This document shows, piece after piece, positions 1-7,054 of a stretch of 12,230 nt of DNA. The notes under the pieces are model-generated. The model made no database searches and was not told where the DNA came from. It was given only the letters and a program-made list of their open reading frames with translations. The DNA is from Candidatus Iainarchaeum sp. (GTDB lineage Archaea; Iainarchaeota; Iainarchaeia; Iainarchaeales; GCA-2688035): contig JAPLVT010000088.1 of the NCBI GenBank assembly GCA_026396975.1, positions 1 to 12,230 of the forward strand, given 5' to 3'. Position 1 is the first letter of the stretch; every line of letters begins with the position of its first letter. Position numbers and translations under genes: made by a program.

Positions 1-72
1 AGTTTCTGCCTGCAATCAAAAAACCCGCAATTAAAAAAATCAGGGCTGCGGTTAAAAAACTTAAAGGCGGTT

Positions 73-1155
73 TTGCGCTTGGACCAGAAAACCCGGGAAT
101 TGTTCGAGAAAACCCGCGTGAAAACAATCCTTTTGCGCAACAGTTACTCGGAGGCAGACCCGAATTTCACTTTCTTCAGCGGCCTGCCGGCGGGCATTGC
201 CCTCGGCGGAATGCTGCTTTTGCGCAAAGGGAAAAAACCGTTGCTGTTGGCAACAAGGCTTGACGAAATCAGGGCGCTGAGGGGCAAGGGCATGGCTGTG
301 CGCGTGCTTGAAAGCAGGGCAATGTTCAAAAAAGTAATGCGCAGCGAGCTGAAAGGAAAAAAAATCGGGCTGGATTTCACTGCCGTCTCCAAAAGCGCTT
401 TCGCGGAACTAAAGAAAGCGCTTAAGGGAAAGCGCTTCGCGGACGTGGGCGCCGCAATTGAAAAGATGCGCGAAATAAAGTCCCCCGGGGAAATAATGAA
501 AATCAGGAAAGCCGTTCGGATAACCGAAGGGCTGCTTAACTCGCTGCCGCGCTTTTTCAAAAAAGGAATGACAGAACGCGAGCTTGCGCTGCTACTTGAG
601 ATGAGGCTGCGGCACAAGGTGGACAACAGCATTCCTTTTGGCGTAATAGTCGCTTCCGGCCCCAATAGCGCTTCCCCGCACCACGCGCCCGGAAACAGGA
701 AAATCTGCGGCGGTTTCCTTCTTGTCGACATCGGGTGCAAATACAAAAATTATTGCAGCGACCTCACGCGCACCTTTTTTGTGGGGAAAGCCGGTGATAA
801 GGAAAAAAAATTGTACTCGGGTGTTTTCGCCGCAAAACAGTTCGCAATAGGGCTTGCAAAGCCAGGTGCGAAATGCAAGGCGGTTTTCAAAAAAACATGC
901 GATTTCCAATTCAAAAAAACAGGGCGCAGGCTGCCGCACGGCCTGGGCCACGGCCTGGGCCTTGAAGCCCACGACCAGCCGAAAGGCTTCACGCTTTACA
1001 GTCCGGACACTCTGCGCCCGGGAATGGTGCTTACTGTCGAGCCGGCTGTTTACCTGAATTGGGGTGGCGTGCGAATAGAAGACGACATAGTTATAACCGC
1101 AAACGGCTGTGCGCAGTTGAGCAAGGCGCCCGCAAGGCTTGTCGAGATTCGATGA
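73..1155 (+). CDS. M24 family metallopeptidase (Xaa-Pro aminopeptidase/dipeptidase type)
   Basis: Likely a cytoplasmic proline peptidase that removes or splits residues next to proline. Residues 1 to about 125 form a creatinase-type N-terminal domain (FFSGLP motif near 35); residues 130-360 form the pita-bread catalytic domain. All five dinuclear-metal ligands are visible: D219 in LLVDIG, D230 in CSDLTRTFF, H293 in GLGHGLG, E323 in TVEPAVY and E336 in VRIEDD. The PHH motif at 202-204 supplies the usual substrate-side histidine. The 360-residue length is normal for PepQ-like archaeal proteins. The start is uncertain: there is no in-frame ATG before residue 47, which would cut the N-domain, so TTG at 73 or TTG at 79 (MDQKTREL) is likely. 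The frame is open to the left edge, so an earlier start cannot be excluded. nadX follows 61 bp downstream on the same strand. Family assignment is secure; exact substrate (dipeptide or longer peptide) is not. Confidence 0.93.
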   Translation: MRLDQKTRELFEKTRVKTILLRNSYSEADPNFTFFSGLPAGIALGGMLLLRKGKKPLLLATRLDEIRALRGKGMAVRVLESRAMFKKVMRSELKGKKIGLDFTAVSKSAFAELKKALKGKRFADVGAAIEKMREIKSPGEIMKIRKAVRITEGLLNSLPRFFKKGMTERELALLLEMRLRHKVDNSIPFGVIVASGPNSASPHHAPGNRKICGGFLLVDIGCKYKNYCSDLTRTFFVGKAGDKEKKLYSGVFAAKQFAIGLAKPGAKCKAVFKKTCDFQFKKTGRRLPHGLGHGLGLEAHDQPKGFTLYSPDTLRPGMVLTVEPAVYLNWGGVRIEDDIVITANGCAQLSKAPARLVEIR

Positions 1156-1216
1156 AAAGACTTTTTAAGGAAAGCGCAGCAGAAAAAAATAATACAATTG
1201 GTTTTGAGGCGAAAAA

Positions 1217-1972
1217 ATGGCTTTCAGTGTCGGAGTTATCGGCGTTGGCGCAATAGGCGGGTATCTGGTTGAAAAAATAAAGCGGGACAAAACGCTTTCG
1301 CTTTGCTTTGTTTTCGACACAGACCAACGCAAAGTGAAGAAATTCCCAAAGCGGATTGTAGTTAACAGCATAGAGGAAGCAATCCGCAAAAAAGCCGGCC
1401 TGATAGTTGAGAGCGCCTCACAGCAGGCTGTCGCAGATTACGCGCCAAATGTTCTGAAGCACACCGACATGCTCATTCTTTCTGTCGGCGCGCTTGCCGG
1501 CAGGAAAACCGAGAAAGCAATAAAAGCCGCTTGCAGGAAAAGCGGAAGGCGGCTCTTTGTGCCAAGCGGCAGCATTATCGGCGTGGACGGAATAAGGGCT
1601 GTGAAGCGCCTTTTGCGCAAAGTCGAGATGGTCACAACAAAGCCGCCGAAAAGCCTCGGCAGGCACGACAGGAAGAAAACAGTGGTTTATAGCGGACCCG
1701 CGCGCAGGGCATGCGCTCTTTTCCCGAGAAGCGTGAACATCAGCGCGACTATTTCACTGAACGGCATCGGATTCGACAAAACCAAAATAAAAGTAATAAG
1801 CGACCCGAAAGCGATAGTGAACACCCACACAGTGCAGGCCGAGGGGAGCTTCGGAAAATTCTTCATAAGAGTTGAGGGCCAGCCGAGCAAAAATCCGAGC
1901 ACGAGCAGCACTGCGGCGATAAGCGCCTTTGACACGATAAAGCGGGTGCAGTGCGGAATCAATTTATTTTAG
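1217..1972 (+). CDS. nadX: L-aspartate dehydrogenase
   Basis: Oxidises L-aspartate to iminoaspartate with NAD(P), the first step of de novo NAD synthesis where L-aspartate oxidase (NadB) is absent. The 251-residue protein is the usual family length. The N-terminal Rossmann fold has GVGAIG at 9-14. The family motif SGSIIGVDGI lies at 118-127, and the probable catalytic histidine is H204 in VNTHTV. The C-terminal signature GQPSKNPSTSS is at 221-231. The ATG at 1217 has a weak GAGG purine stretch at 1206-1209 and an A/T-rich TATA-like tract at 1186-1195. The product feeds quinolinate synthase, encoded 157 bp downstream by nadA. The last 25 bp, including the stop codon, belong to the first unit of a 53-bp degenerate tandem repeat, so the C-terminal few residues may not be ancestral. 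Assignment is confident. Confidence 0.93.
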   Translation: MAFSVGVIGVGAIGGYLVEKIKRDKTLSLCFVFDTDQRKVKKFPKRIVVNSIEEAIRKKAGLIVESASQQAVADYAPNVLKHTDMLILSVGALAGRKTEKAIKAACRKSGRRLFVPSGSIIGVDGIRAVKRLLRKVEMVTTKPPKSLGRHDRKKTVVYSGPARRACALFPRSVNISATISLNGIGFDKTKIKVISDPKAIVNTHTVQAEGSFGKFFIRVEGQPSKNPSTSSTAAISAFDTIKRVQCGINLF

Positions 1973-2106
1973 CGTGTCCCGCAAACCAGTGTTGGCTGGC
2001 GCAGTGCGGAATAAACCTTTTCTAATGCCACCCACAATCCGCTGTTAGAGCGCGCAACGCGGCATGGGCCCTTTCTAATGCATTCGCCAAACTTGTGTTT
2101 TTTTAA
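1948..2106 (+). repeat. Three-unit degenerate 53-bp tandem repeat
   Basis: Units begin at 1948, 2001 and 2054, exactly 53 bp apart. Units 1 and 2 share an identical 12-mer, GCAGTGCGGAAT, and match at 35 of 53 positions by hand count. Units 2 and 3 share TTTCTAATGC at the same offset and match at 30 of 53. Unit 1 contains the nadX stop codon; the other two fill most of the nadX-nadA gap. No coding role is seen. Confidence 0.6.
1979..2022 (+). terminator. Possible nadX terminator hairpin with T-rich tail
   Basis: An interrupted stem forms from CCGCA (1979-1983) with TGCGG (2005-2009), and an inner CCAG (1986-1989) with CTGG (1996-1999) around a six-base loop. A T-rich stretch, CCTTTTCT, follows at 2016-2023. 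Archaeal termination usually depends on T-tracts rather than hairpins, so this is tentative. It overlaps the 53-bp repeats and could simply reflect them. Confidence 0.3.
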
Positions 2107-2129
2107 CCTTTCCCAGCAACGATTGGTTC

Positions 2130-3035
2130 ATGCGGCTTCACGAAGAAATCCGCGAACTTTGCGGGCAGAAAGACGCCGTTATTCTCGCGCACAACTACCA
2201 GATTCCCGCGGTCCAGGACGCCGCGGATTTTGTGGGCGACAGCCTTGAGCTCGCGAGAAAAGCGCAGAACACCGACGCGCGCATGATTGTTTTCGCTGGC
2301 GTTGATTTCATGGCAGAAACAGCCAAACTGCTTAACCCCCAAAAAAAAGTCCTGCTTGCCGCGAAAGGCGCTTACTGCAGGATGGCGAACATGCTGTTGC
2401 CTGAAAAGCTTGCAGGTGCGAAGAAAAAGCATCCGGATGCAAGCGTTGTCCTTTACGTGAACAGCAGCGCTGAGTGCAAGGCGCTTGCGGACTGCTGCTG
2501 CACATCCGCGAACGCGGAAAAAATCGTCAACGCGATGCCAAGCGATACTGTTCTTTTCGGGCCAGACAAGAACCTCGCGGTTTTTGTGAGCAAAAGGGCA
2601 AATAAAAAAATCCTGCCTGTTCCCGCTGACGGCTTCTGCTATGTGCACAAATTCATTTTTCTTAAGGACGTCTTGCAAGCAAAAAGACTGCATCCAAACG
2701 CGCTGTTCATCGCGCATCCCGAGTGCAATCCCGATGTGCAGGAAATTGCCGACGCTATCGGCAGCACCTCGCAGATGCTAAAGATCGCGCAGCAGTCCGA
2801 CGCAAAGGAATTTATCATTGGCACTGAAAGGGATATGGTTTACAGGCTGCAGAAAGACCTGCCAGACAAAAAGTTTTATCCCGCATGCAGCACGGCTGTC
2901 TGCAGGTCAATGAAGAAAACAAGCCTCGTTGAAGTGCACAGCGCGCTGAAGAACGAGACGTTCGAGGTAAAGCTCGGCGAAGGGATTATTGAGAAGGCAA
3001 GAAAGCCGATTGAAAAAATGCTTTCAATAACCTGA
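2130..3035 (+). CDS. nadA: Quinolinate synthase (NadA)
   Basis: Condenses iminoaspartate with dihydroxyacetone phosphate to quinolinate, using a [4Fe-4S] cluster with one open coordination site. The 301-residue protein has the compact archaeal/Thermotoga-type length. Motifs in order: HNYQ at 21-24, VGDSLELA at 35-42, GVDFMAETA at 57-65, YVNSSAECKALADCCCTSANA at 109-129, and HPEC at 196-199. The three probable cluster cysteines are C83 (YCRMANM), C199 (HPEC) and C258 (VCRSMKK, equivalent to the usual CxNMK). The extra cysteines C122-C124 sit where most homologues have a single cysteine. The ATG at 2130 has no Shine-Dalgarno; a T-rich TATA-like tract lies at 2097-2106. It acts with the upstream nadX. 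NadC, the next enzyme, is not in this window. Convergent with the arginine decarboxylase gene, whose stop codon lies 13 bp away. Confidence 0.95.
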   Translation: MRLHEEIRELCGQKDAVILAHNYQIPAVQDAADFVGDSLELARKAQNTDARMIVFAGVDFMAETAKLLNPQKKVLLAAKGAYCRMANMLLPEKLAGAKKKHPDASVVLYVNSSAECKALADCCCTSANAEKIVNAMPSDTVLFGPDKNLAVFVSKRANKKILPVPADGFCYVHKFIFLKDVLQAKRLHPNALFIAHPECNPDVQEIADAIGSTSQMLKIAQQSDAKEFIIGTERDMVYRLQKDLPDKKFYPACSTAVCRSMKKTSLVEVHSALKNETFEVKLGEGIIEKARKPIEKMLSIT

Positions 3036-3040
3036 AAAAC

Positions 3041-3049
3041 TTTTTTTTT
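3041..3049 (+). terminator. T9 tract after nadA
   Basis: Nine consecutive T follow the nadA stop codon and run into the stop codon of the convergent gene. An uninterrupted T-run is the usual archaeal intrinsic termination signal. Function is inferred. Confidence 0.5.
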
Positions 3050-3659
3050 ACTGCTTCAGCTGGATTGCCTGCCGCCAGGTTTCATTCAGTAGCGTGGGCT
3101 CAAGTTCCTCCACGAAAACAGCTGCTGCCAGCACTGTTACCCAGGTAGGCCCTTTTGTGCCGATATAGCTTTGCGTGATATTGCTTGTTTTCACAATCTT
3201 GCCGCTGATTTTGTATGCCTGTTCCTTCTCGTCCCATCCAAGATTGTCGGGCGGAAGCTCGACTCCGAGAGTGCTTGCGAGCATGCTTGCTGCCAGTTCC
3301 TCGGCGTAATCGCCCGCATCCTCGTCTGTCTGGCCAAAACTATGGTGCTCGCTCAGATAGCCGTAAGCGTTCTTGTCAGCCGGCAGCGCGAGACCGACGC
3401 TTGCAGCCATAAGCCTGTTCGGCTCGTTGCTGCTGTTCTCGCTCATTACCACGAAAACAACTTGCCCCGGCTGCAGCAGCAAAAGCCCCTTTGCTTTCGG
3501 CAGTATTGTGCAGTGCGGCGGAAAAATGCTTGAGACGCGTACGATGTTGAACTGCTGTATGCCCGCGTCCCTCAGAGCCATTTCAAAAGAGGCGAGTTTT
3601 TCCTTGTGGACGCCCACTCCATTTGTGAAGAAAACCGCTTTCGGAATAATCGACGGCAT
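3048..3659 (-). CDS. pdaD: Pyruvoyl-dependent arginine decarboxylase
   Basis: Decarboxylates arginine to agmatine with a covalently bound pyruvoyl group rather than PLP. The proenzyme self-cleaves at a Ser-Ser pair to give beta and alpha chains; the new N-terminal serine becomes pyruvoyl. The cleavage motif RVSSIFPPHC is at 41-50, so cleavage is expected between S43 and S44. The probable catalytic acid is E104 in GYLSEHHSFG. Other family hallmarks are FTNGVGVHKEKL at 11-22 and LLLQPGQVVF at 60-69. The 203-residue length is slightly above the archaeal norm, through the C-terminal segment. The ATG at 3659 has an A/T-rich TATA-like element 25-37 bp upstream and no Shine-Dalgarno, which suits a leaderless transcript. 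It is divergent from the deoxyhypusine synthase-like/agmatinase pair, both of which belong to agmatine metabolism. Confidence 0.94.
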   Translation of the reverse strand: MPSIIPKAVFFTNGVGVHKEKLASFEMALRDAGIQQFNIVRVSSIFPPHCTILPKAKGLLLLQPGQVVFVVMSENSSNEPNRLMAASVGLALPADKNAYGYLSEHHSFGQTDEDAGDYAEELAASMLASTLGVELPPDNLGWDEKEQAYKISGKIVKTSNITQSYIGTKGPTWVTVLAAAVFVEELEPTLLNETWRQAIQLKQ

Positions 3660-3683
3660 CTTTTACCACAAAAGCAATAGTGT

Positions 3684-3696
3684 TATTTTTAATAAA
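3684..3696 (-). promoter_or_regulatory. TATA-like box for pdaD
   Basis: On the minus strand this reads TTATTAAAAATA, 25-37 bp before the pdaD ATG at 3659. That spacing fits an archaeal TATA box driving a leaderless or very short-leader mRNA. There is no experimental support. Confidence 0.4.
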
Positions 3697-3859
3697 AAAA
3701 ATATTCAAACTGTTTAAAAAACTTTAGTAAGCAAAACAGCGTGTAGCTGTCGCGGCTTCATTTTTTGGGAAAAAGTCCCAAGACTGCTTTTTTGTCCGTC
3801 GATTGCGAGTTTTCAACGGAGCGCCTCTGTTTTCAACCAAAATAGCGGCAAAGCGCTGC

Positions 3860-3886
3860 GCTTTTTTGGCGCCTTTCCAAAAAAGC
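3860..3886. promoter_or_regulatory. Perfect 10-bp inverted repeat upstream of the dhs-like promoter
   Basis: Arms GCTTTTTTGG (3860-3869) and CCAAAAAAGC (3877-3886) are exact reverse complements separated by seven bases. The element ends 7 bp before the TATA-like box at 3894-3901, and its left arm overlaps a second inverted repeat at 3850-3864. The position fits an operator or upstream regulator site; it could also be a terminator-like hairpin. Confidence 0.4.
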
Positions 3887-3891
3887 AAAAA

Positions 3892-3901
3892 GGTTTAAAA
3901 G
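3892..3901 (+). promoter_or_regulatory. TATA-like box for the dhs-speB unit
   Basis: GGTTTAAAAG lies about 28-37 bp before the ATG at 3929 and resembles an archaeal TATA box. A transcript starting about 25 bp downstream would have only a very short leader, in keeping with the lack of a Shine-Dalgarno sequence before this ATG. Confidence 0.5.
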
Positions 3902-3928
3902 ATAGATGAACAACAGTGCCTATATCTT

Positions 3929-4954
3929 ATGGATAAAGAGAAAAAAATTTTTCTGAAATCTCCAGTAGAGCACATTAACATAAAGTCTTTTGACGCAACG
4001 CCAATTATCAAAGCGATGCGGAGAATGTCCTTCAGCGCAAGGGAAACCGCCAATGCCGCAGAACTGCTGCAGAGGATGATAAAGGACAGAGACTGCGCCA
4101 TAATACTGACAATTGCTGGCAGCACAAGCGCAGCAGGGTGCATGCAAGTTTACGTCGACATGGTAAAAAGCAAGATGGTTGACGCAATCGTTGCAACGGG
4201 CGCAACCATTGTGGACATGGATTTTTTTGAAGCGCTCGGTTTTAGGCACTATCAGGGAAGCCAGTTCGCCGACAACCACAAGCTGCGCGAACTGTACATT
4301 AACAGGATTTACGATACTTACATTGACGAGGAAGAACTGCAGGCTTGCGACAAGACAGTGAAAAAAATTGCGGATTCACTAGAGCCAAAACCTTATTCTT
4401 CGCGGGAATTCATAAGGGAGATGGGCAGATACCTTACAAAAAACGCTAAAAAAAAGGATTCGCTGGTGCAAGCGGCGTTTGAAAACAACGTCCCAATTTT
4501 TTGCCCTGCGTTTTCAGACAGCAGCGCGGGCTTTGGCTTGGTGCTGTACCAGTACAATAAAAAAGGCCCCACGGTTTCTATAGACTCAGTGAAAGACTTT
4601 CTGGAACTAACAAAAATAAAGATGAAAGCCCCTACGACTGGCTTGTTCATGGTTGGCGGTGGAGTACCGAAAAACTTTGCCCAAGACTCGGTGGTTTGCG
4701 CAGAAGTGCTTGGCCAAAACACGCCGATGCACAAATATGCTGTGCAGATAACGGTTGCCGACGTCAGAGACGGAGCGTGTTCGAGCTCAACCCTTAAGGA
4801 AGCCCACTCTTGGGGTAAAGTTGACACTTCCTTCGAACAAATGGTTTTTGCGGAAGCAACAACAGTTCTGCCGCTGATTGTGAGCTATGCTTACCACCAA
4901 GGCGACTGGAAAGAAAGGGTTCCCAAAAATTATAACGACTTTTTGGACAAATAA
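3929..4954 (+). CDS. Deoxyhypusine synthase family protein (DHS-like subgroup)
   Basis: Deoxyhypusine synthases are NAD-dependent and transfer a 4-aminobutyl group from spermidine to a lysine of (a)IF5A; family members can instead make homospermidine, or are proposed to use agmatine. The active-site lysine is present: K297 in EAHSWGKVDT. The TIAGSTSAAGCMQVYVD block at 61-77, VDAIVATGATIVD at 84-96 and NVPIFCPAFSDSSAG at 187-201 are all family features. Where classical DHS has a GGGxxKHH histidine, this protein reads GGGVPKNFAQD at 243-253, with N249. As I recall, that matches the DHS-like subgroup common in bacteria rather than canonical archaeal/eukaryotic DHS. Length is 341 residues. The agmatinase gene follows after 38 bp, probably in one operon, and the arginine decarboxylase is divergent, so agmatine or putrescine is a likely substrate or link. 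The substrate cannot be fixed from sequence. Confidence 0.88.
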   Translation: MDKEKKIFLKSPVEHINIKSFDATPIIKAMRRMSFSARETANAAELLQRMIKDRDCAIILTIAGSTSAAGCMQVYVDMVKSKMVDAIVATGATIVDMDFFEALGFRHYQGSQFADNHKLRELYINRIYDTYIDEEELQACDKTVKKIADSLEPKPYSSREFIREMGRYLTKNAKKKDSLVQAAFENNVPIFCPAFSDSSAGFGLVLYQYNKKGPTVSIDSVKDFLELTKIKMKAPTTGLFMVGGGVPKNFAQDSVVCAEVLGQNTPMHKYAVQITVADVRDGACSSSTLKEAHSWGKVDTSFEQMVFAEATTVLPLIVSYAYHQGDWKERVPKNYNDFLDK

Positions 4955-4981
4955 CAACAAAAAGGCTTTTTGCAAACAAGA

Positions 4982-4987
4982 AAGGAG
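4982..4987 (+). promoter_or_regulatory. Shine-Dalgarno AAGGAG for speB
   Basis: AAGGAG lies five bases before the ATG at 4993. It is one of the few strong ribosome binding sites in the window and marks an internal operon gene, unlike the leaderless-looking promoter-proximal genes. Confidence 0.7.
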
Positions 4988-4992
4988 AAACC

Positions 4993-5874
4993 ATGACTGA
5001 AAAAGTGCCGTTTAACTTTGGCGGTCTGTCCAAAAAGTACTCCTCCTTCAAAAACGCGAGAATAGTGGTGCTGCCAGTTCCATTCGATAAAACAAGCAGC
5101 TGGGGTAAGGGTGCCGACAAAGGGCCTGCAGCAATAATTGAAGCATCTAGGAACATGGAGCTGTACGACATTGAGACAGATTCCGAGGTTTGCCTGCGGG
5201 GAATCTTCACGGAAAAGCCGGTAACCGCAAAAACACCGGAAAAAATGGCTGAGGCGGTTTTCGCAAAAACACTTGAGCTGATTAAGAAAGGGAAGTTTGT
5301 TGTCTGCTTGGGCGGCGAGCACTCAGTATCGGTCGGGGCAATAAAAGCCCACGCCAAAGCCTTTGAAAACCTGAGCGTTCTGCATTTGGACGCGCACTTG
5401 GACAGGCGCGATTCTTACGAAGGAAGCAAATTCAACCACGCCTGCGTAATGTCAAGGGCGCAGGAAATAGTAAAAAACATTGTTTCGGTCGGCATAAGGA
5501 GCATGGATTCAAGCGAAAAGGGCAGCGTTCAAGGCAGCACTATTTTTTTTGCCCATAAGATAGCCGAATCAAGAGACTGGATTCCCGAAGCCGTTGGCGG
5601 ATTGTCGGAAAATGTTTACGCGACAATAGACCTGGATGTTTTTGATCCAGGAATAATGCCGTCAACTGGAACCCCTGAACCAGGCGGGCTTGGCTGGTAC
5701 AGCGTTTGCGAACTGATGGAAGCGCTGATTGAAAAAAAGAACCTCGTTGGGTTTGACGTTGTAGAGCTATGCCCGTCGCCCTCAAACAGGGCGCCGGACT
5801 TTACTGCAGCCAAACTCGTTTACCGCCTACTCAGCATGAAATTCCACGCAAAAAAAGGGAATCAAAACCACTAA
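4993..5874 (+). CDS. speB: Agmatinase / ureohydrolase family protein
   Basis: Hydrolyses a guanidino group to release urea; the usual substrate is agmatine, giving putrescine. The arginase-fold dimanganese ligands are all present: H110 (GGEHS), D133, H135 and D137 (DAHLD), and D213 and D215 (DLDVFDP). E258 in VVELCPS is the conserved glutamate near the guanidinium. The GTGTPEPGG-type loop reads STGTPEPGGLGW at 224-235, typical of agmatinases. Length is 293 residues, normal for the family. The start at 4993 is fixed by a good AAGGAG. It lies 38 bp after the DHS-like gene, and the arginine decarboxylase is nearby, so this is agmatine rather than arginine chemistry. In haloarchaea a DHS plus agmatinase-like pair has been proposed to make deoxyhypusine from agmatine, a possible alternative role here. 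Confidence 0.92.
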   Translation: MTEKVPFNFGGLSKKYSSFKNARIVVLPVPFDKTSSWGKGADKGPAAIIEASRNMELYDIETDSEVCLRGIFTEKPVTAKTPEKMAEAVFAKTLELIKKGKFVVCLGGEHSVSVGAIKAHAKAFENLSVLHLDAHLDRRDSYEGSKFNHACVMSRAQEIVKNIVSVGIRSMDSSEKGSVQGSTIFFAHKIAESRDWIPEAVGGLSENVYATIDLDVFDPGIMPSTGTPEPGGLGWYSVCELMEALIEKKNLVGFDVVELCPSPSNRAPDFTAAKLVYRLLSMKFHAKKGNQNH

Positions 5875-5900
5875 CAGCCGAAATCAACAACCGGGCTTTT

Positions 5901-5921
5901 AAAAAAACGTTTTCAAAAAAA
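5901..5921 (-). terminator. T-rich tract after the radical SAM gene
   Basis: On the minus strand the sequence just past the radical SAM stop codon carries two runs of seven T separated by GAAAACG. This suits archaeal T-tract termination. The gap is 62 bp between convergent genes, so speB termination may also fall here. Confidence 0.45.
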
Positions 5922-5936
5922 CTTTGATGCATAATC

Positions 5937-7001
5937 TTACTCTAACGGTTCCTTCTCAAAGTCCCATGGGTCGAAGCACGGGTACTCGACCAGCCTGAAC
6001 GCGCGCAATCCGAATTCTTCCGCGATTTTTTCCGCAAGCGGCTCGGTAGTCTCAATTCTATTTTTCTTGCGATTGTAGAACAAAAATTTCTTTTTCCCCC
6101 TGAATTTTTTCAGGATTTTTTTCGCCCAGGCGGGCGGAACAACCTCAACAGTCGCTTTTTCTATAAAACCGTCGGCATTCACTCGCTCGAAGGGCTTCCT
6201 AATAGCAAGCGCCCTTCTCCTCAGCCGCTCCCTAAGCTGCAGACCGCTTTTTATGAAAGTCGGGCAGAAGTGAACTTTGATCTCGGGGCGCGCATAGCGC
6301 ATCAGGCGCAGCGCTGCCTCCCTGCTCCCTTTCACGGCATAAGTGAATTCGTGCTCCTGCCTGAAACCCAGCCTGAGCATCTCGCCGAAATTGCTGTCGC
6401 TGAACTCGAACTCGTTCAGATTAAGGAATTTCACCCCATTCTTTTTCATGAAATCAATCATTTCCCGCAGCTCTCGCTCCTTTGCGCGCGTAGGGATTGC
6501 GGGCACTTCCACCGTAACCTGCATTTTTGTGCGCAGCGCTGGCAGTATTCTTCCAAAGCCTTTTTTGTTTTTGAGCAACTGGAACCTGATTTCATCCAGG
6601 CCGGATTTCTCAAGCATTTTCACGTTTTTTTCGTTGGCAAGAGAGCCTTCAGTGTAAAGGTGAACGTGGAATTTTTTTCCGAAGCGCTTCTTCAGCATCC
6701 GTATGATTCCGCAAACGCGCTTCACAACAAGCAGGGGCTCACCGCCGGTAATGCCAGCTCCCTGTGCCCTCATCTCCTCGGCTTCGGTTACAATGTCGCG
6801 CATCCTGCGCGCAACGCGCTCGTTCGCCTTTACGATATCCTTCCCCCTAAGCCCCTCGCCGATCGGGCAGAAATAGCAGCGCATCGGGCACATGCCTGTT
6901 GCTACTATCACAACCTTTTTTCCCTGCATGCACAGCAGGCAGCCCCTGTCAAGCGCGCCTGCATTTACACTGCCAAAGCGGTTTTCCTTTATTTTCGCCA
7001 T
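5937..7001 (-). CDS. Archaeal radical SAM protein (COG2108-like, function unknown)
   Basis: A radical SAM enzyme of unknown substrate. Numbering is from the ATG at 7001 (354 residues). The cluster motif CPMRCYFC gives C38, C42 and C45 (CX3CX2C), and GGEP at 86-89 is the SAM-binding motif. An N-terminal GCLLC pair (C21, C24) precedes the radical SAM motif, and HFCPTF (C246) lies in the second half. Together these recall the archaeal family described as related to pyruvate formate-lyase activating enzyme. The C-terminal 80 or so residues are basic and may bind nucleic acid or another partner. A TTG at 7025 would add eight residues, but the TATA-like AATAATAT at 7029-7036 sits 28-35 bp before the ATG at 7001, favouring 7001. 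It is 53 bp downstream of the membrane metalloprotease-like gene. Confidence 0.85.
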   Translation of the reverse strand: MAKIKENRFGSVNAGALDRGCLLCMQGKKVVIVATGMCPMRCYFCPIGEGLRGKDIVKANERVARRMRDIVTEAEEMRAQGAGITGGEPLLVVKRVCGIIRMLKKRFGKKFHVHLYTEGSLANEKNVKMLEKSGLDEIRFQLLKNKKGFGRILPALRTKMQVTVEVPAIPTRAKERELREMIDFMKKNGVKFLNLNEFEFSDSNFGEMLRLGFRQEHEFTYAVKGSREAALRLMRYARPEIKVHFCPTFIKSGLQLRERLRRRALAIRKPFERVNADGFIEKATVEVVPPAWAKKILKKFRGKKKFLFYNRKKNRIETTEPLAEKIAEEFGLRAFRLVEYPCFDPWDFEKEPLE

Positions 7002-7028
7002 CTTATCAACAAAAAAAGCGGTCAAAAA

Positions 7029-7036
7029 ATATTATT
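7029..7036 (-). promoter_or_regulatory. TATA-like box for the radical SAM gene
   Basis: On the minus strand this reads AATAATAT, 28-35 bp before ATG 7001. It suggests that the radical SAM gene has its own leaderless promoter within the 53-bp gap and supports choosing the ATG over the TTG at 7025. Confidence 0.4.
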
Positions 7037-7054
7037 AAGCAATTTATTTCGCCT

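Larger units (their letters stand above)
3660..3928. other. Intergenic region between divergent pdaD and dhs-like genes
   Basis: This 269-bp gap holds no convincing ORF. It contains both promoters and three inverted repeats: TTGGGA-AAAAG-TCCCAA (3765-3781), AAAGCGC-T-GCGCTTT (3850-3864), and the 10-bp-arm GCTTTTTTGG/CCAAAAAAGC (3860-3886). This is dense structure for so short a gap and could include operator sites for the agmatine-related genes. No known RNA family was recognised. Confidence 0.6.

Noticed and set aside
3..263. Frame-3 open reading frame at the left edge with a Lys/Ala-rich start, as a possible upstream gene end.
   Set aside because: It would overlap the well-supported M24 gene by about 190 bp, and its later part looks like random translation. 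A frame-2 end at 34 is equally possible, so no upstream gene is called.
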